A stretch of DNA of 64,000 nt. Origin: an uncultured Litoreibacter sp. (GTDB lineage: Bacteria; Pseudomonadota; Alphaproteobacteria; Rhodobacterales; Rhodobacteraceae). Positions within the stretch are counted from its first letter, which is position 1; each line of letters begins with the position of its first letter. The position numbers and the translations under genes are program-made. The stretch is from contig NZ_CANKWO010000001.1 of NCBI RefSeq assembly GCF_947487515.1, positions 992,001 through 1,056,000 on the forward strand. Reading direction: 5' to 3'. The notes under the pieces were generated by a model. That model was not told where the DNA came from. It did no database searches and saw only the letters and a program-made list of their open reading frames with translations. This document shows positions 31,315 through 40,399 of the stretch, in pieces.

Positions 31315-32385
31315 TTACAGCGCCTCCTTGATGGCCGCGACAACCTGCTTGCAGGCCTCTTCGGTCCCGACGGTAATTCGAATGCAGTCCGGCAGATTAT
31401 ACCCAGCCACCAAGCGCACAATCAGCCCCTTGGTTTTCAAATGCGCATCTATCGCTTCGGCCTGCGCCTGATCGTCAAATCGGGCCAAGATGAAATTCGC
31501 CTCTGACGGGTCAACTTTGACGCCAATGGCGTGCAGCTGCGCCGTCATCCAGTCGCGCATTCTGACGTTTTCCGCACGGCACCAATCCAGATAACCGGTG
31601 TCCCGCATGGCCATTTCCGCCGCCTTCAAGGCAGGGACGCTTAGATTGAACGGGCCGCGCACACGGTTCAATGTGTCAATGATCTCCTTGGGGCCGTAGC
31701 CGTAGCCAATCCGCAGCCCACCCAGCCCATAGGCTTTGGAGAAGGTGCGGGTCATGAAGACGTTGTCGCGCGCATCTATCACCGCCTGACCTGCGTCAAA
31801 CCCTTCAACGAACTCTGCGTAGGCCCCGTCCAACACCAACAAGCACCCTTCGGGCAACCCGTCGGCCAAACGGGCGACTTCGGTTTCGTCAATCATTGTT
31901 CCGGTTGGGTTGTTGGGGTTTGCAACAAACACCAGTTTTGTACGCTCCGTCACTGCCGCAAGCAGTTTGTCGACATCCGTCCGGCGCTCCGTTTCGGGGG
32001 CCGCTACGGGGGAAGCCCCTGCGGCCAACGCAGAAATCCGGTACATGGAAAACCCGTGTTCGGTATGAAGCACCTCGTCCCCCGGCCCTGCGTAGGCGTA
32101 GCACAAAAAGGAGATAATTTCGTCAGAGCCAACCCCGCATGTGATGCGCTCGGGGTCCAAACCTTGCACATCGCCAATGGCGTGGCGTAGCGCGCTGTGA
32201 TCGGTAGAAGGATACAAATGCAATTCGCCCGCAGCTTGCCGAAACGCATCCAAAGCCCGTTTGGACGGCCCATGTGGGTTTTCATTGGAAGAGAGTTTGA
32301 TGACCTCCGAGACGCCCTCGATTTTCGAGGCTCCCGACTGGTAAAGATTGATATCCATGATACCTGGTTGTGGCGTCATCGTCAT
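31315..32385 (-). CDS. hisC: Histidinol-phosphate aminotransferase
   Basis: This PLP-dependent class II aminotransferase converts imidazole-acetol phosphate to histidinol phosphate. The 356 residues include [20 protein letters not shown] and the Schiff-base Lys in [16 protein letters not shown] chose the ATG at 32385 ([13 protein letters not shown]) with GGGGA eight bases upstream; a TTG at 32400 is possible but less likely. It is first in the hisC-tyrC-extensin operon. Confidence 0.94.
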   Translation of the reverse strand: MTMTPQPGIMDINLYQSGASKIEGVSEVIKLSSNENPHGPSKRALDAFRQAAGELHLYPSTDHSALRHAIGDVQGLDPERITCGVGSDEIISFLCYAYAGPGDEVLHTEHGFSMYRISALAAGASPVAAPETERRTDVDKLLAAVTERTKLVFVANPNNPTGTMIDETEVARLADGLPEGCLLVLDGAYAEFVEGFDAGQAVIDARDNVFMTRTFSKAYGLGGLRIGYGYGPKEIIDTLNRVRGPFNLSVPALKAAEMAMRDTGYLDWCRAENVRMRDWMTAQLHAIGVKVDPSEANFILARFDDQAQAEAIDAHLKTKGLIVRLVAGYNLPDCIRITVGTEEACKQVVAAIKEAL

Positions 32386-32447
32386 GTCAGTTGTCCCCAA
32401 AGTTCTGCTCGTTTTAACCAGCCAGATCGGGGTTGGAAAGGTCGGCT

Positions 32448-34625
32448 TTAAAAGAAGCTTTGCGGATCGATATCAACCTGCAAGCGCAAATCCCCCCTGA
32501 GACGGATTGGTCTGATCCATTCCGCGATGGCCCGTTGCAGCGGAGCGCCTTTCGGGGCTTTCACCAACAGGCGCACACGGTGGCGCCCACGGATACGCGC
32601 AATCGGGGCCGGAGCAGGCCCGTACACTTGTGCCCCGACCTGCTTGAGCGCCCTGTCATTGCGAGCCAACGTGTTGCCCAGATCGAAAACCGGTGCCGCT
32701 TCAGGACCGGACAGGATCACGCCGGCCATTCGCCCGTAGGGGGGCATACCTGCTTGCTCTCGCTCTGCGGCCTCGGCCCGCCAGAAGGCCTCCTCATCCC
32801 CGTTCAGGATCGAGGTGATCACCGGATGCTCGGGCTGAAACGTTTGCAGCAATGCCGTGCCCCGCTTGGTTGACCGCCCTGCCCTGCCTGCAACCTGACG
32901 CATCAGCTGAAAGGTCTTTTCCGCGGCGCGAAGGTCCGACCCCTGCAGCCCCAAATCCGCGTCAATCACGCCGACCAAGGTCAGTTGCGGAAAATTATGC
33001 CCCTTGGCAACCAATTGGGTCCCGATGATGATATCCGCCCCGCCCTGAGCAATTGCCTCAATATGCGCCTTCAGCTCCCGAGACGTCCCATAAAGATCGG
33101 AGGAGAGAACGACCACACGGGCGTCGGGAAACAACTCGGCCAATTCCTCGCCCATGCGCTCCACTCCTGGGCCGATGGGGGCCAAACGGTCTTCGGCCTT
33201 GCAAGAAGGGCAGGCTGTGGGCATGGGTTCGGTTTCGCCGCATTGGTGGCACATCAAACGTTTGAGAAACCGGTGCTCCACCATCCGCGCGTCGCAATCC
33301 TTGCACACGATCTGATGCCCGCAAGCCCGACATAGCGTCGTTGGCGCGTAGCCACGACGGTTGAGGAAGACCAACGATTGTTCGCCTTTTTCGATCCGTT
33401 TCGCGATTTCGCGCTGCAAGGTCGGTGACACCCAGCGTGCGCTTGGCAAATCTTCACGGCGCATATCAATGGCGCGCATCTCGGGGAGGACCGCATCCCC
33501 AAAGCGCGACGTCAGCTCAACCCGCGAATACTTCCCCGCCTCGGCATTGGCCCAAGTTTCCAGCGACGGCGTGGCCGAGGCCAGAACCACCTGCGCCCCA
33601 CAAAGTGAGGCCCGCAAAACGGTCATGTCACGGGCGTTATACAGTACGCCCTCTTCTTGTTTGTACGAATTGTCGTGCTCTTCATCGACCACGATCAGCC
33701 CCAAATCACGGTAAGGCAGGAACAACGCAGACCGTGCCCCGACCACCAGCTCCGCACCGCCATCTGCAACCATCCGCCAAACGCGACGGCGTTCCGTCAT
33801 GGTCACCCCCGAATGCCACTCGGCGGGGCGTGCGCCGAAACGTTCTTCTACTCGGGTAAGGAATTCTGAGGTTAAAGCGATCTCCGGCAACAGCACCAAA
33901 GCCTGCCGCCCACGGCGCAAACAGGCTGCAACGGCCTCAAGATACACTTCCGTTTTGCCTGATCCGGTCACGCCTTTTAGCAATGTTGTCGAATAGCCGA
34001 CGCGGTCCAGCGCGGCGACGGCTGAGGCCTGATCCTCTGTTAGCTCTTTTCCTGGTCTTGATGGGTCCAACGCGGCAAAGGGCAAATCTCGCGGGCTGTC
34101 CTCTTCGCGCACGGCCCCAAGTGTGGCCAAGCCTTTGACGACCGATGTGCCAACACCTGCTTGCTCAGCCAGTTCCTTCAAGGTGAATGACAGCCCGCCG
34201 AATTCTTCGAGCACCGCCAGCACTTTTTCGCGCGCGGGGGTCATGCGGTCGACCTCGCCAGTTCCCATGCGGAAGATTTTGCGCATGGCCGGCGGATCAC
34301 CCAACCCCGGCGACCGCGTCGCCAAACGCACCATCGCAGTGAGAGGCGTCAGCGTATAAGCCCCCGCCCGTGTCAGGAAATCACGCATCTCTTCGCGCAT
34401 CGGCGGCACATCCAGCACCCGAATAACTGAACGTGTTTTTGAGTAGTCGTAATCGCCTTTTCCTGCGCCCCATATGACGCCCAGCACCTTGCGCGGCCCC
34501 AGCGGCACTTCGACAAATGCCCCCAAATGGCAACCACCTTCTGGGGCTTTATAGTCCAGCATGCGGTCCAATGGCTGGGTGGTGACAACCCCCACCAAAT
34601 CGCCTTCATGGAAAAACCCGCTCAC
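32448..34625 (-). CDS. priA: Primosomal protein N' (PriA helicase)
   Basis: PriA recognises stalled forks and reloads the replicative helicase. The protein has an N-terminal DNA-binding domain, a helicase core with Walker [13 protein letters not shown] and the DEEH box, and eight zinc-binding cysteines (CRAC, CKDC, CHQC, CPSC). I chose the GTG at 34625 (725 residues, reading as [12 protein letters not shown]), which has AAAGG nearby; a GTG at 34652 lacks a ribosome binding site. It is divergent from fsa. Confidence 0.95.
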   Translation of the reverse strand: MSGFFHEGDLVGVVTTQPLDRMLDYKAPEGGCHLGAFVEVPLGPRKVLGVIWGAGKGDYDYSKTRSVIRVLDVPPMREEMRDFLTRAGAYTLTPLTAMVRLATRSPGLGDPPAMRKIFRMGTGEVDRMTPAREKVLAVLEEFGGLSFTLKELAEQAGVGTSVVKGLATLGAVREEDSPRDLPFAALDPSRPGKELTEDQASAVAALDRVGYSTTLLKGVTGSGKTEVYLEAVAACLRRGRQALVLLPEIALTSEFLTRVEERFGARPAEWHSGVTMTERRRVWRMVADGGAELVVGARSALFLPYRDLGLIVVDEEHDNSYKQEEGVLYNARDMTVLRASLCGAQVVLASATPSLETWANAEAGKYSRVELTSRFGDAVLPEMRAIDMRREDLPSARWVSPTLQREIAKRIEKGEQSLVFLNRRGYAPTTLCRACGHQIVCKDCDARMVEHRFLKRLMCHQCGETEPMPTACPSCKAEDRLAPIGPGVERMGEELAELFPDARVVVLSSDLYGTSRELKAHIEAIAQGGADIIIGTQLVAKGHNFPQLTLVGVIDADLGLQGSDLRAAEKTFQLMRQVAGRAGRSTKRGTALLQTFQPEHPVITSILNGDEEAFWRAEAAEREQAGMPPYGRMAGVILSGPEAAPVFDLGNTLARNDRALKQVGAQVYGPAPAPIARIRGRHRVRLLVKAPKGAPLQRAIAEWIRPIRLRGDLRLQVDIDPQSFF

Positions 34626-34713
34626 GACTGCCCTTTCACCGTTTGCCCTCACCTACGCAATTGAGGTAAAGCCACACTTAACCAGCCCCAACGCCCACCG
34701 AAAGGCATAGCCC

Positions 34714-35367
34714 ATGAAATTCTTCGTAGACACCGCAGAAATTGACGACATCAAGGACCTGAACGCCTTGGGTATCGTGGACGGGGTAACGACCAACCCG
34801 TCGCTGATTGCAAAATCCGGCCGTGACATTCTGGAAGTGACCAAAGAGATTTGCTCAATTGTTGATGGGCCTGTGTCCGCTGAAGTCGTCGCCCTGAACG
34901 CCGACGACATGATCGCGGAAGGCCGCAAACTGGCAAAAATCGCAGACAACATCGCCGTGAAAGTGCCTTTGACATGGGACGGGTTGAAAGCCTGTAACGT
35001 GCTGACCAACGAAGGCCATATGGTCAATGTGACGCTTTGCTTCTCGGCCAACCAAGCGCTGCTGGCGGCCAAAGTGGGCGCGACGTTCATTTCTCCGTTC
35101 ATCGGCCGTTTGGATGACTTGAACCTAGACGGCATGGAGCTGATCGCGGACATTCGCAATATGTACGACAACTACGGCTTCGAGACGCAGATCCTCGCGG
35201 CCTCCATCCGGTCGGCCAACCACATGTCCGATTGCGCGGCCATCGGTGCAGATGTGGCGACCGCGCCACCTGCGGTTATCAAGAAGATGGCCGATCACGT
35301 TTTGACCGACAAAGGCCTTGATGGCTTTATGAAAGACGTCGCCAAAGCCAACATCAAGATCGTCTAA
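34714..35367 (+). CDS. fsa: Fructose-6-phosphate aldolase/transaldolase
   Basis: This small (217-residue) class I aldolase of the transaldolase family begins [16 protein letters not shown], with [13 protein letters not shown]. The Schiff-base Lys is in NIAVKVPLT, and [18 protein letters not shown] follows. Proteins of this size act either as transaldolase in the pentose phosphate pathway or as fructose-6-phosphate aldolase; sequence alone does not decide. A very stable hairpin follows the gene. Confidence 0.93.
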   Translation: MKFFVDTAEIDDIKDLNALGIVDGVTTNPSLIAKSGRDILEVTKEICSIVDGPVSAEVVALNADDMIAEGRKLAKIADNIAVKVPLTWDGLKACNVLTNEGHMVNVTLCFSANQALLAAKVGATFISPFIGRLDDLNLDGMELIADIRNMYDNYGFETQILAASIRSANHMSDCAAIGADVATAPPAVIKKMADHVLTDKGLDGFMKDVAKANIKIV

Positions 35368-35393
35368 GCCCTTTGGCCTGAACGCACCAAATG

Positions 35394-35432
35394 CCCCAAC
35401 CCAGAGGAAATGAAAAAAACTCTGGGTTGGGG
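35394..35432 (+). terminator. Long hairpin downstream of fsa
   Basis: A perfect 13-bp inverted repeat, CCCCAACCCAGAG/CTCTGGGTTGGGG, has a 13-nt A-rich loop starting 27 nt after the fsa stop. No T-run follows on either strand, so it is an atypical terminator or a 3'-end stabiliser. Confidence 0.6.
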
Positions 35433-35469
35433 TCTGCAAAGCCTCTCGAGGGATAAGCTTTACAATTTC

Positions 35470-35625
35470 TTAGAACTTGCGGGAAAACTCCCCGCTCGCA
35501 CCGGACAACAGCCCACGACCTTCGGGGATGTCATCAATTGCGCGCAAAGCCTCGCGGTCAAGACCGCTGGAGCCTGAGCAGGCCGACACGGCCAACAGCA
35601 AAGCAACTGCAAACACCGCTCGCAT
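35470..35625 (-). CDS. Small lipoprotein (51 residues)
   Basis: This short gene encodes a basic start, a hydrophobic core and a lipobox (MRAVFAVALLLAVSAC), with Cys16 as the lipidation site. The mature peptide has 36 residues, including GLDREALRAIDDIPEGRG and a C-terminal FSRKF. The ATG overlaps the porin stop as TAATG, so it is translated by reinitiation after the porin. It is below usual ORF cut-offs and easily missed. I do not recognise a family. Co-expression suggests an outer-membrane partner of the porin. Confidence 0.75.
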   Translation of the reverse strand: MRAVFAVALLLAVSACSGSSGLDREALRAIDDIPEGRGLLSGASGEFSRKF

Positions 35626-36734
35626 TAGAACTTCAACCGTGCACCGGCGAGAACTGCCGTGACATCTTGGAACTGCGATCCCGGGCGATCCAGCTCGTAA
35701 TTGCGCACGCCAAGGTAAAGATCGGTTCCGATTGCGTCGATATGTTGAACGGCGGCAATCCCGTAGCTTGTGGCCTCGTCGCCAACGGCAGCCACATCAT
35801 CGCTGACCGAGTAGTCGATGGAGAATGCCGTCGCCCCTAGGTTTGAGATTGCAGTCGTTTGATACCCGACTTTGACATAGCCGAACTTGGTGTCCCGCAG
35901 GTCCGTCGCCAGTTCGCGATCCCGCGAACCGCCCGCCAGCGTCAGGCTCAGGCCAGTGTCTTGGTGCAGCAATGACACCGAGCCGTTGACCGTTTCGTCG
36001 TCTGCGGCATCAACCGAGTAAGCCAAGGCCGCGCCAACTTTGAACGCACCCAAAGTGCTGTTGTAGCGGGCAGCCACATCGTAGATCCCGTCAGACCCAA
36101 CAGAGCCGGACAAAGTCACACCGCCAAAGGAGGGCGCGTCATACCGCACACGGTCCTGACGGCTCAGCCCGTCCAGATTGGTCACAACACTGCCGACACT
36201 GACCGTCGTCAAGGCATTGGCGCTGTCGCGGAACAAAATGCCGCCTGCGAAGTCTGCAACACCGGAATATGCAACGATGGATGTGCCGGACAGATCAACC
36301 TCTGACGTAGAATTCGACGCGGTATCGCCTTGGCCGACGGTCAACCGCCCGAATTTGTCGTTCTCGAAGAACAGCTCCAGCTTTCTCTCGGACAAGAACG
36401 AAGACCCGCCGCCGGTGTTCTGTGTGATCTGGTTTACACTCGCTGTGGAATTGCTTTCGGCTTGGATTTCGATGTTTACCCCAGCCGTCCAACCATCGCC
36501 AAAGTCACCTTCGCCGGTAAAGCGAAAGCGCGTGGAGGAGTTGTCGTTATCAACAAAGAACGTCTCGCTGCTGACGCCATCATCTGCAAACAAGACGCCG
36601 CGGTTTACCTGCCCCGAGAAGCTCAGGCGGATGCCGGTATTGGCGCTGCCGACAGTTTTCCCGCTTTCTTCAGCGAAACTGGGTAGGCTGCTCACGGCCA
36701 AAGCACTGGCCGTCACTAATAGTAATGATCTCAT
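35625..36734 (-). CDS. Outer-membrane porin
   Basis: This 369-residue Gram-negative porin has a signal peptide (MRSLLLVTASALAVSSLPSFA). Alternating beta-strand segments follow with typical turns (SGQVNRGVLFADDG, FENDKFGRLTVGQGDTAS, VRYDAPSFGGVTLSGS), and it ends in Phe, the usual outer-membrane sorting residue. It resembles the porin family abundant in Rhodobacteraceae, a trimeric 16-strand barrel for small solutes. I chose the ATG at 36734 (GAGGA upstream), not the TTG at 36752. The stop is shared with the start of the small lipoprotein gene. No terminator separates the two. Confidence 0.88.
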   Translation of the reverse strand: MRSLLLVTASALAVSSLPSFAEESGKTVGSANTGIRLSFSGQVNRGVLFADDGVSSETFFVDNDNSSTRFRFTGEGDFGDGWTAGVNIEIQAESNSTASVNQITQNTGGGSSFLSERKLELFFENDKFGRLTVGQGDTASNSTSEVDLSGTSIVAYSGVADFAGGILFRDSANALTTVSVGSVVTNLDGLSRQDRVRYDAPSFGGVTLSGSVGSDGIYDVAARYNSTLGAFKVGAALAYSVDAADDETVNGSVSLLHQDTGLSLTLAGGSRDRELATDLRDTKFGYVKVGYQTTAISNLGATAFSIDYSVSDDVAAVGDEATSYGIAAVQHIDAIGTDLYLGVRNYELDRPGSQFQDVTAVLAGARLKF

Positions 36735-37067
36735 ATCGTCCTCGATTTTCAAGTTGTCCGTGACTGGAACGAGGAGAATTTAGACCGCCAGCAATCGCCT
36801 TGGATGTAGCGGCAAGGCAACCACACAAACGTATAGGTCAAGCAATTGAAAAATATAAAGAACACAAAGGAATTAGATGTAAGTTTCTTGCCAAATGAAC
36901 TCACATCTCGGAGGCTCGATCAGTCGTGAATCCTAGCCCAAAACATGTGAACTTTTCGGGTCCATTCGGGGCCCCAAATTTCGCCTGTTTTTCGTCAGGT
37001 CTTTCCTTGTATGACGCAAAATTTTGGCGGGCAGCTTCACAAGCATTTACGAACACGTCAGTGAAGC

Positions 37068-37081
37068 GTGATTTCAATCAC
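37068..37081. promoter_or_regulatory. Crp/Fnr-like palindrome
   Basis: GTGATTTCAATCAC is a perfect dyad containing TGAT-N4-ATCA, the core of Fnr-type sites, with G/C at the outer positions. It lies about 250 bp upstream of the transporter start and about 330 bp upstream of the porin start. This is only a motif match. Confidence 0.3.
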
Positions 37082-37224
37082 AGAAACCCAGATGCAAGCG
37101 AATTTTCTGCGCTATAGCGCACCGATTAATCAGCTACAACGCACAGAAACTATTAGAATCAACTTCGATATACCAATCAAGGAACGCTTCTTGTCTCTGA
37201 AAGGCGTCGGTTAAAACTCGGGCG

Positions 37225-37257
37225 CCAATCGGGGGCCAATCGGGGACCAATAGGGAT
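37225..37257. repeat. Three 11-bp tandem repeats upstream of the DMT transporter
   Basis: CCAATCGGGGG, CCAATCGGGGA and CCAATAGGGAT follow each other without spacing, 70 bp before the transporter ATG. The 11-bp period is one helical turn, suiting binding of a regulator oligomer along one face. Confidence 0.7.
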
Positions 37258-37327
37258 TGCGGGTCCCTCCGCTACGTCAAAACAATTGCCTATGGACCGC
37301 GCCGCACCCCTCCCCTAGCGTTCCCAA

Positions 37328-38275
37328 ATGAGACTTTCCTCCACCACGCTTGGCCCGCTTTTCGCCTCCATCGCCGTCACGCTTTTTGCGTTGAACGACG
37401 TGACGATGAAATTTTTGTCGGGCGGCTATGCGTTGCACGAATTGGTTCTGATCCGCTCCGTCGTTGGCCTGGCGGTGGTGTTGCTTTTCATGGCCCCCTT
37501 TGAAGGAGGTTTGCCCGCATTGAAAACCAAGCGGCTGGGGGCACAAATGTTGCGGGCTGGCTTAGTGTTTTTCGCCAATATGACCTTTTTCCTTGGGCTC
37601 TCGGTGTTGCCCTTGGCAGATGCCGTGGCTTTGTTCTTCGTGTCGCCCTTTTTGATCACCATTTTTTCGGTGCTTTTCTTGGGAGAAACGGTCGGGCCAC
37701 GTCGCTGGGCTGCCGTAGGGGTAGGGTTGATGGGTGTCTTGATTATTTTGCGACCGGGGGCGGCCAGCTTCCAGTTGGCGTCGCTCCTACCCGTTTTCGC
37801 GGCATTCGGATATGCGGGGCTTCACATCATGACACGGTATCTACGCGACACCGAGACCACGGTGTCTATGGTGTTCTACATTCAACTGACCTTCATCCTC
37901 GCCAGCCTTGCCTTCGGGCTTGTCCTCGGGGACGGGAAGTTTTACGCGAGCAGTCCAGCCTCACTAGAATTTCTCATGCGTCCTTGGGTTTGGCCCAGCG
38001 CGCCTGACCTCCCCTATATTTTGACGCTTGGGCTATTTGCAGCGGTCGGGGGCTACTTCATTTCATTGGCGTATCGCACCGGAGAGGCCGCGCTGGTCGC
38101 CCCCTTTGAGTATCTGGCTTTGCCCTTATCGATCGTGTTGGGAATTCTCATGTTCGATGAATGGCCCGATGTCGTGGCATGGATCGGCATCGCCTTGATC
38201 CTTGGCTCCGGCCTGTACACCGTTTGGCGCGAACACCAATTGGCCAAGCGGCAACGCCCGAAACGCGAAAGCTAA
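37328..38275 (+). CDS. DMT-family transporter (EamA)
   Basis: This 315-residue membrane protein has ten predicted membrane segments arranged as two EamA repeats (SIAVTLFALNDVTMKFLSGG at the start, EYLALPLSIVLGILMFDEWPD in the second repeat). Its overall pattern resembles S-adenosylmethionine or riboflavin-type DMT exporters and importers of alphaproteobacteria, but the substrate is not predictable. It is not closely similar to the EamA gene at 2.7 kb. Tandem 11-bp repeats precede it and a terminator hairpin follows. Confidence 0.87.
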   Translation: MRLSSTTLGPLFASIAVTLFALNDVTMKFLSGGYALHELVLIRSVVGLAVVLLFMAPFEGGLPALKTKRLGAQMLRAGLVFFANMTFFLGLSVLPLADAVALFFVSPFLITIFSVLFLGETVGPRRWAAVGVGLMGVLIILRPGAASFQLASLLPVFAAFGYAGLHIMTRYLRDTETTVSMVFYIQLTFILASLAFGLVLGDGKFYASSPASLEFLMRPWVWPSAPDLPYILTLGLFAAVGGYFISLAYRTGEAALVAPFEYLALPLSIVLGILMFDEWPDVVAWIGIALILGSGLYTVWREHQLAKRQRPKRES

Positions 38276-38283
38276 CATAAAAT

Positions 38284-38310
38284 GGGGCCGCCCCGAGAAG
38301 GAGCGGCCCA
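38284..38310. terminator. Terminator between the DMT and phoX genes
   Basis: GGGCCGC/GCGGCCC forms a 7-bp stem with an 11-nt loop between the two convergent genes. On the minus strand it is followed by CATTTTATG, so it best serves phoX; on the plus strand the following ACTGTTT is weaker. Confidence 0.7.
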
Positions 38311-38332
38311 CTGTTTGGTCATTGGAAATTTC

Positions 38333-40213
38333 TTAGCCGATCACTGCGTTGTCGTCGCGTTTGACCGCAATAACCGTAGAGCGCGCCAGCTTCCCTTCCC
38401 CATCTGGGAAAGGCGCAGAGGGGTGTTGGATGCCCACGAACATTGTGCGTTTGTCGGCAGACCATGTCAGTCCCGTCACTTCGGACCCGTTTGGCCCTGT
38501 CAGGAACCGCTCAATCTGGCCAGTAACCGGATCGCCCGCTAGCATCTGGTTGTTGCCCATGCCCTCAAACGCGCCCTCGTTGTCGTCATCCCCATCCGTC
38601 TGGATCCACAAGATACCGGTGCTGTCGAACTGCATCCCATCTGGCGAGTTGAACAAGTTGCCCTCATTGACGTTTTCAGAGCCCTTGTTCAGCCCTTCGC
38701 CAACCTTCGGGTTGCCCGCCATGACATAAAGATCCCAAGTGAAGCCGTCGCTCGCGTGGTTCTCATCTTCGGGGTACCAACGCACGATCTGGCCGTATTT
38801 GTTGGCTTCGCGCGGGTTCGGGCCACCGACCGGCGTGTCATCCCCACCGGCGTTGGTCTTCAAGCCGCGGTTTTTGTTGTTGGTCAGGGCGCAATAGGCT
38901 TCGACCGAAACAGGGTTCACTGCGACCCATTCAGGACGGTCCATCGTGGTCGCCCCTACTTTCGACGCAGCAACGCGAGTCATAATGCTGATCTCGGGTT
39001 TTCCCATGCCGGTGGTTTCAGGGGTCAAAGCAATCCACTGGCCTTTGCCGTCTTCGTTGAACTTGGCCACATAGAGCTGGCCTTCAACAAGCAAGTCTGA
39101 AGTGTCGCCGCCCGGAGTGTACACGCCATCAGAGACATATTTGTACAAGAACTCCCCGCGCTCATCATCCCCAAGATACACGACAACGCGACCGTCGGGG
39201 GCCAATACACAGGCTGCGTTCTCATGCTTGAAACGGCCCAACGCAGTGTGCTTGATCGGGGTCGATGTCGGGTCGGCAGGGTCAATTTCAACGATATAGC
39301 CAAACCGGTACGGCTCGTTTGGAGTCTTCGCCAAATCGTAGCGCGCATCGAACTTTTCGTAGGCGTAGCGGCTTTCGGTTTTAATGCCATAGCGGCCGAA
39401 GTCTTCAGGCAATGTCACGTCTTGGTCCGTGGACCCGAAGTAGCCGTTAAAGTTCTCTTCGCAGGTCAGATAAGTGCCCCAAGGCGTCTTGCCGCCGCCA
39501 CAGTTGTTCATGGTGCCCAGAACTTCAATGCCTGCGGGGTCCGCGTCCGTTTTCAACAAATCATGCCCTGCCGCTGGGCCGGAAATCTTCATCGGAGTGT
39601 TCTGGTGAATACGGCGGGTGAACGGGCTGTCTTTGACGATGTCCCATCCGTTGTCCCCTTCTGACACTTCCATGACGGTCACGCCTTGCAGATTTTGCAA
39701 CTTGCGCACGTCTTGTGCTGACGTCGGCACGCCGCCCTCATTGTTAGGCAGGTTGATCTTCGGGTTCACATACTCATGGTTCACCGCAATCAGCTGGTGG
39801 CCACCAACAAAGAAGGCCTCCATGCCATCGGTGTTCTCGCCAAAGACTTTGTCGGATGTCTCAAACGAGCCCCCCGTGGCGTGATCCAGATCATCCAGAC
39901 CAGAGAACAACGGCTGTCCCCATTTGGCCACTGGCTTCCAGCTATACCCCTCTGGCACATGCACTGTGAAATCTGTCTGGATTGGGAGCGGTTTAAACGC
40001 GATCCGCGACGTGGCGGCTTCGGCGGTGCTGCCCAGCAAGGAGGCGGTCCCCATGACGGCCGCCCCAGACCCAAAGGCCAATGCGCCAGACAGAAACCCG
40101 CGACGTGAAAGTGCGCCTTCCACAACCGCGTCGAAGCCAGTTTCTTCGGCGGTTGGGCGTTGCAGTTCGTCCCATTCGTCCCAAGACAGTTCGGATGTAT
40201 CAATATCGTTCAT
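38333..40213 (-). CDS. phoX: PhoX-family alkaline phosphatase
   Basis: This 626-residue protein has a twin-arginine motif (SRRGFLSGALAFGSG) after a long acidic N terminus, so it is exported folded by Tat. The body matches PhoX (DUF839), a calcium- and iron-dependent phosphomonoesterase widespread in marine bacteria: WGTYLTCEENFNGYFG, RFKHENAACVLAPDGR and GDDERGEFLYKYVS are family signatures. It releases phosphate from organic phosphorus in the periplasm or outside. A three-unit Pho box lies upstream, so expression under phosphate starvation through PhoB is expected. It stands alone with its own terminator. Confidence 0.93.
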   Translation of the reverse strand: MNDIDTSELSWDEWDELQRPTAEETGFDAVVEGALSRRGFLSGALAFGSGAAVMGTASLLGSTAEAATSRIAFKPLPIQTDFTVHVPEGYSWKPVAKWGQPLFSGLDDLDHATGGSFETSDKVFGENTDGMEAFFVGGHQLIAVNHEYVNPKINLPNNEGGVPTSAQDVRKLQNLQGVTVMEVSEGDNGWDIVKDSPFTRRIHQNTPMKISGPAAGHDLLKTDADPAGIEVLGTMNNCGGGKTPWGTYLTCEENFNGYFGSTDQDVTLPEDFGRYGIKTESRYAYEKFDARYDLAKTPNEPYRFGYIVEIDPADPTSTPIKHTALGRFKHENAACVLAPDGRVVVYLGDDERGEFLYKYVSDGVYTPGGDTSDLLVEGQLYVAKFNEDGKGQWIALTPETTGMGKPEISIMTRVAASKVGATTMDRPEWVAVNPVSVEAYCALTNNKNRGLKTNAGGDDTPVGGPNPREANKYGQIVRWYPEDENHASDGFTWDLYVMAGNPKVGEGLNKGSENVNEGNLFNSPDGMQFDSTGILWIQTDGDDDNEGAFEGMGNNQMLAGDPVTGQIERFLTGPNGSEVTGLTWSADKRTMFVGIQHPSAPFPDGEGKLARSTVIAVKRDDNAVIG

Positions 40214-40281
40214 GGCGGCTTCCCTCTAGGTGGCTCAGATTGTTTCCGAGGGGGACCATAGGCGCGGCGATTATCGGCTTT

Positions 40282-40310
40282 GTGACAGGGGTGATTCAGA
40301 TTTGTGACAC
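40282..40310 (-). promoter_or_regulatory. Pho box (PhoB-binding site) upstream of phoX
   Basis: On the minus strand three 7-mers, GTGTCAC, CTGAATC and CTGTCAC, are separated by 4-bp AAAT and ACCC. This is the 11-bp direct-repeat layout of PhoB sites (CTGTCAT-N4 repeated). The proximal unit lies about 70 bp upstream of the phoX ATG. Confidence 0.82.
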
Positions 40311-40399
40311 AGACAATTGCAGGTAATCAGAGCGTGGAAAAAGCAGAACACATGGGTTATAGTCATTCAAAACAAAGCCCAAAACATAAGGCATTGAGC

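Larger units (their letters stand above)
36735..37327. other. 593-bp intergenic region
   Basis: This is the longest gap in the window, lying between the divergent porin and transporter genes, and is AT-richer than its surroundings. I see a Crp/Fnr-like dyad at 37068-37081 and three 11-bp tandem repeats at 37225-37257. A TTGACC at 36836-36841 (minus) could be a porin -35 box. A 63-codon open frame at 36926-37117 has no convincing start signal or family resemblance. The gap is long enough to hide a small RNA, but no terminator-like hairpin marks one. Confidence 0.6.

Noticed and set aside
36926-37117. 63-codon open frame in the long intergenic gap
   Set aside because: No ribosome binding site, biased composition or family resemblance; it is likely chance.
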